DNA from: Molossus alvarezi | Lineage: Eukaryota > Chordata > Mammalia > Chiroptera > Molossidae | Direction of reading: 5' to 3' | Length of the DNA: 64,000 nucleotides | Assembly: GCA_037176705.1 (NCBI GenBank) | Contig: CM073897.1 | Location: forward strand, 42,782,488-42,846,487 | Shown: positions 21,241 through 32,480 of the stretch, in pieces | Layout of the letters: each line of letters begins with the position of its first letter | How positions within the stretch are numbered: the stretch's first letter is position 1 | The notes under the pieces: generated by a model | The model's input: only the letters and a program-made list of their open reading frames with translations | What the model was told of the DNA's origin: nothing | The model's database searches: none | Position numbers and translations under genes: made by a program

Positions 21241-22040
21241 GTTCCCTTCCTGTCCCAGCTCGTGATTCATTGCCAAGTGACTGGCAGAGACGATGCATGC
21301 GCATGTGCACACACACCCAAGAACACAGAGGCAGGACACAGGTGGCTCCTCACGCTGGGTACTGGAGAAGAGGTTAATACAGGGACTCTCAGGGAGGGCT
21401 GGGTTTGGGGGAGCAACAAGGAATGGTGCAGTCCTTCAGGAGGGACCGAAGGAGGCGAGGAAAAGAGCAATTATCAGAATCTGAGAGAATAGCTGTGTGG
21501 AAAGGGTGCCTGAGGGACACAGCTGATTTGCAGGGACTGGACAGGGAGAGAGCCGAGGAACTACGTGCTCTGACCTCAGCTTCCCCTTCCCTCTGCTCTT
21601 TTGCTAGGCCTCCCATTGGCCAAACTCAGATGGAAACCAGAGGGCACAGGAGCCTGTGGATATAACCCATAAGGATCAGCCACCCAGAGTAGAGAACCGG
21701 GGGAGAAGATTAATTAGATCTGGAGGGACAAATGGCAGATACAGCACAGGATCCATACTCATTGGGCCTCTCTATAATGTAAGTGACAGATAAATCCAAT
21801 GTAAAATGGCTCCAGTCAAAAGGGAACGACTCAGGTCATCTAACTGGAAACTCCAGGAGTAGGGCCTGAGCTATAGCTTAATCAGTGCTCAAATGATAGC
21901 CAGGAACCAATTTCTCATCATCTCTCAGTCCCATTTTCCTTCATTCGTCAACTTTGCCCGCAAACTACATATGGTGGCAAGATGGTGGCAGTAGAGAGTA
22001 AAGGGGTGAGCAGATCCCAGGGGAAAACCGCGTTTTTGTT
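21241..22040. other. Intergenic DNA, nothing recognised
   Basis: Overlapping short ORFs around 21184-21665 without domains. Confidence 0.4.
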
Positions 22041-22097
22041 TTGTGTTTTAAAATATGTTCTTTATTGATTTTTTAGAGAGAGAGGAGGGGAGAAATT
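22041..22097 (-). mobile_element. 3' fragment of a Ves-B SINE
   Basis: aaaatatgttctttattgat followed by tttttagagagagaggagg; body and head absent, abutting L1-like DNA. Confidence 0.7.
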
Positions 22098-22226
22098 TTA
22101 AATAACAACTGACATGCAATATTATATTAGTTTCAGGTGTCCAATATAGTGATTAGACATTTATATAACTTACAAAGTGATCACCTTGATAAACACATGA
22201 ATTCTTTTTTCAAAAATGAAATAAGA
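22098..22226 (-). mobile_element. L1M-type fragment
   Basis: attatattagtttcaggtgt and gattagacatttatataact, the usual L1M 3' end read in reverse. Confidence 0.6.
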
Positions 22227-22435
22227 GCCTGGCCAGTGTGGCTCAGTGGTTGAGTGTTGACCCATGCACCAAGAGATCGCCGATTCCTGGTCAGGGCACA
22301 GTCCAGGTTGTGGGCCCAATCCCCAGTGGGGGGCATGCAAGAGGCGGCCAATCGATGTTCTCTCTCATCCATGTTTCTGTCTCTCTCTCCCTCTCCCTTC
22401 CTCTCTCTCTAAAAGTCAATAAGAAAAAAAATTAT
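22227..22435 (+). mobile_element. Ves-B SINE
   Basis: TSD caaa(a/g)atgaaataaga at 22211-22226 and 22436-22451. Confidence 0.95.
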
Positions 22436-22531
22436 CAAAGATGAAATAAGAAACACCCTTAGAGAGTGGATGGAGAAAAAGAAAGGAAGAAAGGAAGACA
22501 TATTGGTAATAAATTAAGACAGTATAGAAGA

Positions 22532-22784
22532 GCCCTGGCCGGTTTGGTTCAGGGGTTAGAGCGTCGGCCTGCGGTCCTGAGAGACCCGGGTTCGATTCCC
22601 GCTAAGGGCACGTACCTCGGTTGCAGTTTGTCCCCGGCCCTGGTCGGTTGTGCGGGTGGCAGCCACTCGATGTGTTCCTTTCACATTGATGTTTCTCTCT
22701 CTCTCTGTTCCTCTCTCTCCCTCCCACTCTACCTGAACAAAAGATGGAAAAATGTCCTCGAGTGAGGATTTAAAAAAAAAAAAA
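22532..22784 (+). mobile_element. Ves-A SINE
   Basis: TSD aagacagta(t/c)agaaga at 22516-22531 and 22785-22800. B-box-like ggttcgattcc is perfect. Confidence 0.97.
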
Positions 22785-22800
22785 AAGACAGTACAGAAGA

Positions 22801-23200
22801 ATATACAATGAAAAGTAATTTTCCTTCCATGGCAGATTCCCAGGCCTCTTCCCAGAGGCAACGATGGCTAAGTCTCCTGTGCATCTTTCTGGAAATTATC
22901 AATGCAAATGTAGGGGTGTGCATATATATAAGATATTATTATTACTATCTTGGAGAATTCTCTATATTAGCACATAGAGATCTGCCTCATTTTTTTTTTT
23001 GTAGTGGATGTAGAGTATTCTAGAATGTGTATGTAGTCTAATTTATTCAAACAGTTGCCATTTGATGAAAATTAGGCTGTTTTTAGTCTTTTGCCTTTAT
23101 ACACAATGCTGCAATGAACATCTTTGTACACGTATGCTCCAGGGGCTAATCCTAGAGTGGAGATGGTACTTCATGGCCTTAAAGGGCTCATTTCAACATC
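22801..23200 (-). mobile_element. Ancient L1-like fragment
   Basis: agtggatgtagagtattcta, tttattcaaacagttgccat, acacaatgctgcaatgaaca: old LINE end in reverse orientation. Confidence 0.5.
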
Positions 23201-23404
23201 ACTTTCAGTAGAAGGAATCATGTTGAAAGGACCTTTAATCATTGTTAAGCTATCCCCTCCCCATTTTGCAGATGAGGAAACTGAGGCCCCAGGTCTGACA
23301 GCATGTTAGAAATAGAATTGAACTAGAAAAGGAGAAAAGGGGGCAGAGGCAGGAGGTCAGCAGTGTTGTCTTTGTGCCCTGGCCTGGCAGTGCAGGGAGT
23401 GGTC

Positions 23405-23845
23405 AACACAGCAGGCTCTGGAGACAGATTGCTTGGATTTGAATCATGGCTTAGAAAAATAGCTTTTCAGCCCTGGCCGATTTGGCTCAGCGGTTAGAGT
23501 GTTGGCCCGCAGACCAGAGAGGCCCAAGTTTGGTTCCCACTAAGGGCACGTGCCTTGGTTGTGGTTTGTCCCCAGTCCCAGTTGGGGTGATGTGGGTGAT
23601 GTGGGTGGCAGCCACTCGATGTGTCTCTCTCACGTCAATGTTTCCCTCTTTCTCTCTTCCTCCCTCTCTCCTTCCAGCTTCTATCTGAAGATAATGCAAA
23701 AATGTCCTCAAGTGAGGATTAAAAAAAAAAAAAAAGCTTTTCTAAGCTTCAATTTCTTCACCTGGAGAATAGGGATGATTTAAATCTTCCTTATAGAGTT
23801 GCAATGAAGATAAATGAGATGCCTATGAAACGAAGTTTACCTTTT
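23405..23845 (+). repeat. MIR interrupted by a Ves SINE
   Basis: Left part ttggatttgaatcatggctt, right part cttcaatttcttcacctgga and gcaatgaagataaatgagat, separated by the Ves at 23469-23735. Confidence 0.65.
23469..23735 (+). mobile_element. Ves-A SINE nested in MIR
   Basis: Tail cctcaagtgaggatt plus A-run. TSD about tagcttttc against aagcttttc. Confidence 0.92.
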
Positions 23846-24064
23846 ATTACCATTCCCCACTCTGGGCATCCTTAGGGATGAAAGGCCCATGAGCTGATGA
23901 AGTCGGGGCACATCTGGCATCCAGCCAGGGTCTGTGTTCCTGAGGTCAAGACCAAGCTGAATAAGCTCTAACCTCTACTTAGAAGTTCTGGCTGCCTCTT
24001 CCCACCAGAGAGGAGCTTGCTGGGTCTGGGGCTGTTCAGGGGGAGAGCCTCAAAGGGAAGCCCA

Positions 24065-24321
24065 GCCCTGGCCGGTTTGGCTCAGCGGTTGGAGCGTTGG
24101 CCTGGGGTCCAGAGAGACCCGGATTCGGTTCCCATTGAGGGCACGTACCTTGGTTGCAGTTTGTCCCTGGCCCTGGTTGGGTCATGCGGGAGGCAGCCAA
24201 TCGATGTGTCCCTTTCACGTCGATGTTTCTCTCGCTCTCTCTCTCTTTCTCTCTCTCCCTCCCACTCTATCTGAAAAATGGAAAGACGTCCTCAGGTGAG
24301 GATAAAAAAAAAAAAAAAAAA
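24065..24321 (+). mobile_element. Ves-A SINE
   Basis: TSD aagggaagccca at 24053-24064 and about 24323-24334; long A-tail. Confidence 0.96.
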
Positions 24322-24639
24322 AAAGGGAAGCCCAGCCATGCCTCCTTCCTATAAGAGTCTCCAGGGATGGGCACCTGTGCCAGCCCTCTGCCTGGCACTG
24401 ACTGTATACTACTTCCCAGATTCCTCCTGGAAACTCCATAGGGGCATTACAACCTCCATTTTTGAGGTAAAGAATGTGAGGTTCCCAGAGTTAAGAGACT
24501 TGTTTCTAAATAAAGAAGTCCTGGGACAGAGTGGAGGACTTCCCCAGGGGGAAAGGAACACACATCGCTTGATTTGAAGTTGATTCATTGAGGCACTTGT
24601 GTTCTTTGGAGCTTATAATGTGGCCATTTCATCCAGAGG

Positions 24640-25030
24640 CTCCCTCAGCTGAAGATGACCAAGGGGATACCCCTCCTTATTCTCCTGTCACATACCTCCT
24701 TCTGTCAGTTCCTCTTCTAACGCAGCACCTTCCTGCTACCTGTGTACCCCTTTTCACACACTCAACCCTGGGAAGGCTTCACTGCCCTTGCTCCCCACTA
24801 ATGAGCCCACCATTGTCTGTATGCTCTCAGTTCCTTGCTCTTTCCTCTCAGAGCATTGATATGCTGTGTAACCAGATATTTATTTGGGTGACTATTCAAT
24901 GAGTCTGTGTCCCCATTGCTCATGAGCTACAGTTCATCTCTTGTGCCCCGGTTCACTATTCTTCCCAGCGCCTGGCACCACAATTGACATATAGTAGGCC
25001 CTCAGATATCTGTGTCCCTGCTCTCTAAAG
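24640..25030 (+). repeat. L2-like region
   Basis: Old L2 pattern with tcttctaacgcagcaccttc, then cctggcaccacaattgacat and agtaggccctcag. Confidence 0.45.
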
Positions 25031-25534
25031 GAAAATAGCACTACCTGCTACCAGTGTTGTTCTGAAGAGTAAAGGGAACAAAGGTCTCTAAGGTGTGGAC
25101 CCAAAGTCAGGCCATCTGGTCCACCCTGGACCATTCTCTAAAGACCCGGGTATTTCTCAAGCAGGCATGGAATAGAAGAAAGGGAAGAGAGTCCTTGTGG
25201 GTTGGCAGGGGTCTCCCTTGCTGTGGGACTCACAATGGGAGTCTTGTGTGGAGTGGTGGCAGGATGCCTTGTAGGACAGCTGGGCCCAGGGCTGCCAGGC
25301 CTGGGCTGATCTGGGTTGGGCATTCAGCCACAGGCAGCCCTCTGAAGGCCCTTTCATCAGAGTCCCAGCTGCCTGGAGAGGAGAGAGGCTGGCGGCTTTG
25401 TCTCAGGAAGAACAAAGAGTGGGGTGAGTGGAAGGAGGGCAGAGGGAAGCAGTGCTTGCTCCTGGAATCAGGCCAAAGGGAAGCAAGACCCGGTCATAGA
25501 CAGCACCAAGGGGCTGTTTGAATTCTGTTGCCAT
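25031..25534. other. Intergenic DNA, nothing recognised
   Basis: ORFs on both strands around 25093-25521 (up to 142 codons), no domain seen. Confidence 0.4.
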
Positions 25535-25680
25535 AGCATCATGCAAGATAGGATTGCAGAGACCATCTCAGACAACATCCCAATCCCCACCATGTTATAA
25601 GAACTGAGACCCAGAGAGGGGCAGAGACTTGCCAAAGGTGACATACGAGGCAGGACTAGAGCCTTGGTCTCTTGTTTCCT
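25535..25680 (-). repeat. MIR-like fragment
   Basis: ctgagacccagagaggggca and gacttgccaaaggtgacata, reverse MIR pattern. Confidence 0.6.
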
Positions 25681-26267
25681 GGTGCTGAAGGGGTCCTCAT
25701 ACATAAAGAGGAAGTGCTAATTCCCATTTTGAATGGTGAGTGTCGAGTAAATGTCCTAATGGCTATAAAAGGAAGAGGATTATTTGAGTTGGTCCTTGAA
25801 AGCTATGTAGGAGTTTTCCAGAGAGAACGAATAGGTGGGGAAAGGCATTCTGGCAGAAGGAACAGCATAAGCAAGGTCAGGAAGGCATGGGAGTGCAGGT
25901 CATGTTTCAGGGCAGCTGGGCTAGAGGAGAAACAGGAAACAGGACTAAAAGCCCAGGCTGCTTGGTATGGTCAGAAGTACGCACTGTCTCTCCAAGTGTC
26001 CAACCCTCCTTTCTGGGCTGATGACCCTTCCCAATTCAGCCTCCCTGTGGAATCACCTTGAGCCATGCAACTGATAAGCCCCCTAGGGAGAGTGGGACCA
26101 TAAGTAAGGGGAAGTGGACAGGTGGGCTGTGTGGAGCCTGTGGAAGGCCCCTCAACCCAGACACGGCAGGAAGGAAAGCCTGCCTCAAGAAGGTCATAGA
26201 TGCCTCCCCATCATTTAGTCCCATTTGCAGAGTCATAATGTTCAAGGTACATACTTTGTCCAGCACT
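25681..26267. other. Intergenic DNA, nothing recognised
   Basis: No supported gene or repeat. Confidence 0.35.
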
Positions 26268-26887
26268 TTTGTCCCTTTGGGCTGCTATAACAAAAATACC
26301 ATAATCTAGGTGGTTTATAAACAACAAACATTTCTTTTTCACAAATCTGGAGGTCAGAAGTCCATGATGATGACCCTGGTAGATTTGGTAGGCTCTTTGG
26401 TGAGAGCCTATTTTCTGGTTCATGGATGACCATCTTCCTGCTCTGCCCTCATATGGTGAAAGGAAGGAGCTAGAGAACTCTCTGGTTTTTTTTTTTTTTT
26501 CATCCTCACCCAAGGACTTTTTTTTTTTTTTTGTATTTATCTTCACATAGAGTAGGAGGGAGGAAGGAAGAGAGAGAGAGAAACATTGATGTGAGAGAGA
26601 CACATCAACTGGTTGCCACCCACAGGACACCACTGGGGCCAGGGACAAACTGCAACCAAGGTACATTCCCTTAGTAAGAACCAAACCCGGGTCTCTCTGG
26701 TCCACAGGCCTATGCTCTAACCGCTGAGCCAAACCGGCCAGGGCTGGAGTCTCTTTTGAGAGCACTAATCTATTCATGAGGGCTGTACCCTCATGACCTC
26801 CCAAAGCCCCACCTCCTAATACCATCACTTTGGGTGTTGGGTTCAGCATGTGAATTTTGGAGGGACACAAATGTTCAGGCCATAGCA
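26268..26887 (-). mobile_element. MLT1-type MaLR LTR, split by a Ves SINE
   Basis: Read in reverse, it starts tgctatggcctgaacatttg and ends near tattgttatagcagcc. The plus strand shows gctgctataacaaaaatacc, ctggaggtcagaagtccatg, cattcatgagggctgtaccc, ccacctcctaataccatcac. The Ves lies at 26484-26745. Confidence 0.75.
26484..26745 (-). mobile_element. Ves-A SINE nested in an LTR
   Basis: Tail catcctcacccaaggac, with a second long T-run inside (about 26519-26532); head gagccaaaccggccagggct. Confidence 0.92.
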
Positions 26888-26934
26888 CCCAGACACAAAA
26901 CAATTATTCATAGTCACAGAAAGAGAATTTTGGA

Positions 26935-27075
26935 GTGAGAAAAGATGGAGCTTGGCTCTGCCAGTTACCAACTGTGTGGCCATTTAGCCATTCACTTAAC
27001 TTCTCTGAGTCTCAGTACCGTCATCTTTCGAGTAAATCCACGTGTTTGGAAGGATTGATACAAGGATCTGTGTTC
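26935..27075 (+). repeat. MIR
   Basis: gctctgccagttaccaactg, tgtggccatttagccattca, cttctctgagtctcagtacc. Confidence 0.75.
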
Positions 27076-27119
27076 ACTGTGGTTGCTCAGCACATAATCA
27101 TTTTCCTTCTATGTCCCTC

Positions 27120-27300
27120 TTTCACTTGACACAGCTGACCCTTGTGCTGGGAAGAGTCCCCTACAGGCCTCTCTCTCAACAAATCTCTCCCTCCTTCAAT
27201 ACCCAGCTTATATGCCACATCTTCCATGAGGCCTTCCCAGATTCCCCAAATTGAAAAGCTGACTTCCTCCTGGAATACCTTGTGCTTGTCTTGTGGTGCT
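27120..27300 (+). repeat. L2-like fragment
   Basis: ccacatcttccatgaggcct followed by tcccagattccccaaattg. Confidence 0.55.
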
Positions 27301-27364
27301 ACCTTTTCTTTTCCTCTTTTATGGTTTTTCATGTTCACTGAAACTAGTGACATAATACAAAGAT

Positions 27365-27590
27365 ATATTAGGGGGTAAAATCAATAATTACCCCTGTCCA
27401 TTTCAATCGTCCCTCTACTGAATAACCAATGGTAACACCCAGTGTGTATCATTCTATACCTTTCTGATTTGCACACATAAATAGACATTTATAGAAGAGG
27501 TTCGTTGGTTTTGGTTTTTACACAAATGGATTCCCACTGTATACACTGCTCTGATATTTATTTATTTATTTGTTACATAAATTAATCCTT
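27365..27590 (-). mobile_element. Ancient L1-like fragment
   Basis: ttctatacctttctgatttg and acacaaatggattcccactg, the old LINE reverse pattern. Confidence 0.45.
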
Positions 27591-27656
27591 TGTTATAGGG
27601 TAGCAATGTTTCAAATTGTGGAGCTTCTACTGGTCTTTCAATTCCTTCAGTCTTTT

Positions 27657-27904
27657 TTTTTTTCTTTTTTTTTTTAATCCTCACCCAAGGACATTTTTCA
27701 ATATTTTGTTCAGATAGAGTTGGGGGGGGGGGGGAGAGAGAAACAGCAATGTGAAAGGGACACATCAAGTGGTTGTCACCCACATGACCCAACCAGGACC
27801 GGGGACAAACCGCAACTGAGGCACATGCCCTTAGCAGGAACTGAACCCGGGTCTCTCTGGCTCGCAGGCCGACGCTCTAACCACTGAGCCAAACCGGCCA
27901 GGGC
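27657..27904 (-). mobile_element. Ves-A SINE
   Basis: TSD tcctt(c/g)agtctttt at 27643-27656 and 27905-27918. G-run at about 27721-27733. Confidence 0.95.
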
Positions 27905-28176
27905 TCCTTGAGTCTTTTGATGGCAGACTTGACTGTGACAGCAGAATAGTGTTGTAGGTCCAGGCACCACCAGCTACCGTCTTCATTGCAGGAACCACAA
28001 AGCCAGATCCCACAGCTCATCTCTTCATCTTGGTTTTGCCACAGAGGAACAAGTGTACTTGCTGTGCTGCCTGATTTCAATTTTCTTCACCATTTCCTGA
28101 GGGAGGCACCATAATGGGTCCAGTATTTCTGACCATCTTGGTGCATTATTTTATTTTTATTATTTATTTATTTTTT

Positions 28177-28210
28177 CTTAATCCTCACCTGAGAATTTTT
28201 CCACTGATTT
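28177..28210 (-). mobile_element. Ves tail fragment
   Basis: tcttaatcctcacctgagaa then tttttccactg only; fused to the 3' end of the HAL1-like element. Confidence 0.65.
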
Positions 28211-28781
28211 TTTAATCTTTATTGTTGAATGTATTACAGATGTTCCTCATTTTTCCCCCATTGACGCTCTCCTGCCTTTTCCCACACTGTTGTCTATGTC
28301 CATTGGTTATGCATATATGCATATAAGTTCTTTGGTTTATTTTTTTCCCACCCCCAACCCCCCTTCCCTTTGAGATCTGTCAGTCTAGCAACCAATTTGT
28401 ACTTCTTAATCCCTTCACCTTTTTCACCCATTCCCCTAATCCCCCTCCCATCTGGCAAACAACAAAATGTTCTCTATATCTATGAGAATGTTTCTGTTCT
28501 GCTTGTTCATTTTGTTTGTAGATTCAGTTGTTGATAGATATGTATTCACTGCCATTTTGTTTGTTCATATTTTTTATCTTTTTCTTCAAAAAGACCCTTC
28601 AACATTTCATATAATAATGGTTTGGTGGTGATAAACTCCTTTAGCTTTTCCTTGTCTGGGAAACTCTTTATATGACCATCGATTCTAAATTACAGCTTTG
28701 CAGGATAGAGTATTCTTTTTTTTTTTTTTTTATCCTCACCCGAGGACATTTTTCCATTTTTCGTTCAGATAGAGCGGGAGG

Positions 28782-28833
<52 letters not shown>

Positions 28834-30588
28834 TCGATGTGAAGGGACACATCGAGTGGCTGCCACCCTCACGACCAACCAGGTCCGGGGACAAACTGCA
28901 ACCGAGGTACATGCCCTTAGCGGGAACCGAACCCGGATCTCTCTGTACCGCAGGCCGACGCTCTAACCACTAAGCCAAACCGGCCAGGGCGGATAGAGTA
29001 ATCTTGATTGTAGGTTCTTGCTTGTCATCACTCTGAATATTTCTTGCCACTCCCTTCTGACCTGCAAAGTTTCTTTTGAGAAATCAGCTGACAGTCTTAT
29101 AGGAACTCCCTTGTAAGTAACTAACTGCTTTTCTCTTGCTGCTTTTAAGATTCTCTCTTTGTCTTGAACCTTTTGCATTTTGATGATGATGTGTCTTGGT
29201 GTGGGCCTCTTGGGGTTCATCTTGTTTGGGACTCTCTGTGCTTCCTGGTTTTGTATGTCTGTTTCCTTCACCAAGTTAGGAAAGTTTTTTGCCATTATTG
29301 TTTCATGTAGGTTTTCAATTTCTTGTTCTCTCTCTTCTCCTTCTGGCACCCCCAAGATGCAAATGTTGGCACGCTTGAAGTTGTCCCAGAGGCTTCTTAC
29401 ACTATCCTCATTTTTTTGGATTCTTTTTTCTTTTTGCTGTTCTGATTGAGTGTTTTTTGCTTCCTTGTATTCCAAATCAATGGTTTGCTTCTTGGCTTTA
29501 CCTACTCTGCTATTGAATCTGTATAAATTATTCTTTTTTCAGTTAGTGCCTCCTTTATTTCTGACTGGTCCTTTTTTATGCTCTTGAGACCCTCACTAAG
29601 TTCACTGAGATTCTCACTAAGTTCACTGAGCATCCTTGTAAGCAGTATTTTGAACTCAGCATCTGTAGGTTGCTCATCTCCATTTCACTTAGTTCTTTTC
29701 CTGGGGTTTTGTTCTGTTCTTTCATTTGGGACCTGTTTCTTTGTCTCCTCATTTTGGCTGCTTCCCTGGGTTTGTTTCTATGTATTGCTTAATGAGAGAT
29801 ATGGGGCTAGCTGAGACCAGATGCTGCTTGTTTGAAAGAATTTAGGAAAACCTGAAGCAGGATCCAAGACAGGCCAATCCTATGGTTAAGCAACTGGCAA
29901 GAGCTTGGGTGGGCCTGAAAGTTGGGTGGGGCGGGGCCTCAGGGAATCACCAGGGTGGGGCAACCAGTCAGGTGCTGGAGTCCCAGATATGGCGGCTGTC
30001 TGCTGGCTTCCTGAGGGAAGGGCTCACCAAAGGAACAAAGGCCTCTGACAACATGTGTCCTGGAGAAAACCCCCTCTCCAGCCCTTGCTCCAATGACAAA
30101 CAGCTCACTTCTTCCCTGTATGTCTCTGGTGCCCCTCAAGCTGTCTCCCCTCCAAGCTTAGAGGGAGTGAGTCCAATAAGTCCATGCGCGGGCCCTTTAA
30201 GAGCAGCTGCCTGGGGCTCCAGTTGCTTCAGCCTCCCTGAGCCTCAGTTCCCACTGGTTTTTCCAGCCAGAAGTTATGGGGACTTCTCTTCCTGGCACTG
30301 GAACCCTGAGCTAGGCGCCTGGTGTGGGACGGGGACCTCTCAGTCCTCAGGAGGATCTCCTGAGTCTTATCTGCCACATTGGGTGTGTTGCCAGCCCCAC
30401 CGCCTCCACCCCTCCTACCAGTCTTGATGTGGCTGCTTCTTTAATTTCATAGTTGTAGGACTTCCATTTAGCTTGATTTCAGACAGTTTTGAATGATGGT
30501 TGCTCTGTAGTTTAGTTGTAACTTTGATGTGGTTGTGGGAGGACGTAATTACCATGCTTACCTATGCTGCCATCTTGACTGGAAGTGA
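28211..30588 (-). mobile_element. HAL1-like LINE (ORF1 only), split by a Ves
   Basis: Minus-strand LINE of about 2.1 kb after removing the SINE. 5' UTR about 30588-29760, starting tccagtcaagatggcagcat. ORF1 region about 29760-28560, with L1 ORF1p strings ANICILGVPEGEE, KRPTPRHIIIKMQK, YKGVPIRLSADFS and, beyond the SINE, the AKLQFRIDGHIKSF and KEFITTKPLLYEMLKGL block. 3' UTR to 28211. The ORF1 N-terminal part has stops, so it is not functional. No ORF2 (endonuclease/reverse transcriptase) lies between ORF1 and the 3' UTR, which is the definition of HAL1. Alternative: an L1 that lost ORF2 by deletion. Confidence 0.82.
28718..28990 (-). mobile_element. Ves-A SINE nested in HAL1-like ORF1
   Basis: TSD ggatagagta(t/a)tctt at 28703-28717 and 28991-29005. 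Contains an expanded (GA)n at about 28787-28829. Confidence 0.97.
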
Positions 30589-30812
30589 TTTTTTTTTCTT
30601 TTTAGAGAGAGTGGAAGGGAAGGAGGGAGGGGGGAAGAGAGAGAGAGAGATCAATGTGAGAGAGACACATTGCTTGGTTGCCTCCCGCATGGCCCTGATG
30701 GGGCTAGGGATCCATCCTGTTACCCAGGCATGTGACTTTTACTGGGAATCGAACCCACAACCCTTCAGTGCACCAGCCAGTGCTCTAACCACTTAACCAC
30801 ACTGGCCATGGC
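30589..30812 (-). mobile_element. Old Ves SINE
   Basis: ttagagagagtggaaggg and a head ending ccactggccatggct without the usual gaggat tail; it abuts the HAL1-like 5' end. Confidence 0.82.
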
Positions 30813-30883
30813 TGATATTTATTTTCAGTTGCTTAATAAATCATGGGTGAATGAATAAATGTAGGATCTATTCCATTCTTTTA

Positions 30884-31146
30884 TTTTTTATTTATTTATT
30901 TATTTTTATCCTCACCGGAGGACGTTTTTCCATTTTTTGTTCAGATAGAGTGGGAGGGAGAAAGAGGAAGAGAGAGAGAGAGAGAGAAACATCGACGTGA
31001 AAGGTACACATCGAGTGGCTGCCACCCGCACGACCAACCAGGGACAAACTGTAACCGAGGTATGTGCCCTTAGCAGGAACTAAACCCGGGTCTCTCTGGA
31101 CCACAGGTTGACACTCTAACCGCTGAGCCAAACCGGCCAGGGCTAG
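30884..31146 (-). mobile_element. Ves-A SINE
   Basis: Perfect 12-bp TSD tccattctttta at 30872-30883 and 31147-31158; tail (ttta)n. Confidence 0.95.
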
Positions 31147-31392
31147 TCCATTCTTTTAAATAGTTACATAGTATTCTAAGTTGAAAACAAATCGTGGTTT
31201 ATTCAACCATACCTCTTTGTTTCTAATTTTTGCCACCACAAACAAAACAATGATAAACATATTTATTCATATACCTTTTCAGAGTAGTTGTTTTATTTCT
31301 ATTAAATAGATTCTCAAAAATAAAAATATGGGGTTAAATGATGTCTGTGTTTGTTGCTTTTTTTTTAGTAGATATTGCCATATTACTTTATA
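31147..31392 (-). mobile_element. Ancient L1-like fragment
   Basis: ggtttattcaaccatacctc, aacaatgataaacatattta; continues at 31870-31956 beyond the SINE pair (acattccactcaactaagtt). Confidence 0.5.
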
Positions 31393-31409
31393 AAAAAAAA
31401 TCACAGCAG

Positions 31410-31869
31410 CCCAGCTCGTGTGGCTCAGTGGTTGAGCGTTGACCCAAAGGTCGCCAGTTCAATTCCTGGTCAGGGTGCATGCCCAGACTGTGGGCCAAAT
31501 CCCCAGTGGGGTCATGCAGGAGGTGGCCAATCGATGTTCTCTCTCATCGATGTTTCTATCTCTCTCTCCCTCTCCTTCCTCTCTCTCTAAAATCAATTTT
31601 TTAAAAATATTTTTATTTTTTTTTATCCTCACCTGAGGACATTTTCCTATTTTTTGTTCAGACAGAGTGGGAGGGAGAGAGAGAGAGATAAACATCGACG
31701 TGAAAGGGACACATTGACTGGCTGCCACCCGCATGTCCAACCAGGGCCGGGGACAAACTGCAACCGAGTTACATGTCCTTAGCGGGAACCAATCCCGGGT
31801 CTCTCTGGGCCACAGGCTGACACTCTAACCGCTGAGCCAAACCGGCCAGGGCTCTAAGATCAATTTAAA
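31410..31869 (+). mobile_element. Ves-B SINE split by an opposite-strand Ves-A
   Basis: Outer copy: head gcccagctcgtgtggctcag. Outer TSD aaatcacagcag on both sides (ending 31409 and about 31885). Confidence 0.92.
31600..31851 (-). mobile_element. Ves-A SINE nested in Ves-B
   Basis: TSD ctctaa(a/g)atcaattt at 31585-31599 and 31852-31866, inside the outer SINE tail. Confidence 0.96.
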
Positions 31870-31956
31870 AAAAAAATCACAGCAGTTCACATTCCACTCA
31901 ACTAAGTTTGAGGAACTGTTTTCCTGCATCCTTACCACATCTGGTATATTATTATA

Positions 31957-32161
31957 AATATATTTTTATTGACTTTTTAGAGAGACAGGGAGAGAGAGAT
32001 AGAAACATCAATGTGAGAGAAAAACAATGATCAGCTGCTTCCTGCACACCCTCTATTGGAGATTGAGCCTGCACTCTGGCATATGCCCTGACTGGGAATT
32101 GAACAGGCAACCTCTCAGTCCATGGGACAATGCTCAATCCACTGAGCCACACCGGCTGGGC
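31957..32161 (-). mobile_element. Ves-B SINE
   Basis: Starts aatatatttttattgacttt, ends gagccacaccggctgggct; TSD near ggtatattattat against ggcatactattat. Confidence 0.88.
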
Positions 32162-32265
32162 TGGCATACTATTATTATTAGCAATAATTGCCAAAAGGAT
32201 GAAAAATAGTACAACATTGCTTCTTTGATTGTATGTCCTCAACCTCTACTAAGTTTCAGTAACTT

Positions 32266-32466
32266 AAAAAAAAGTACGTATTTATTGACTTTAGAGAGAC
32301 AGGAAGGGAGAGGGAGAGATAGGTAGAAACATCAGTCAGTTGCTTCCCACATGCCCCCAGTGGGGATCAAGCCCCAAAACCTGGCATGTGACCGGATAAG
32401 GAATCAAATCGGTGACCTCCTGGTGCATGAGACCACACTCAACCAACTGAACCACATTGGTGGGGC
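32266..32466 (-). mobile_element. Ves-B SINE
   Basis: Perfect 14-bp TSD agtttcagtaactt at 32252-32265 and 32467-32480. Confidence 0.95.
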
Positions 32467-32480
32467 AGTTTCAGTAACTT

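Noticed and set aside
22532..22620. Possible tRNA gene (perfect A- and B-box-like strings)
   Set aside because: It is the tRNA-derived head of a Ves SINE, continuing into the SINE body with TSDs; no cloverleaf acceptor pairing.
29882..30427. 181-codon plus-strand ORF
   Set aside because: It is antisense to the 5' UTR of the HAL1-like LINE; chance frame in GC-rich DNA.
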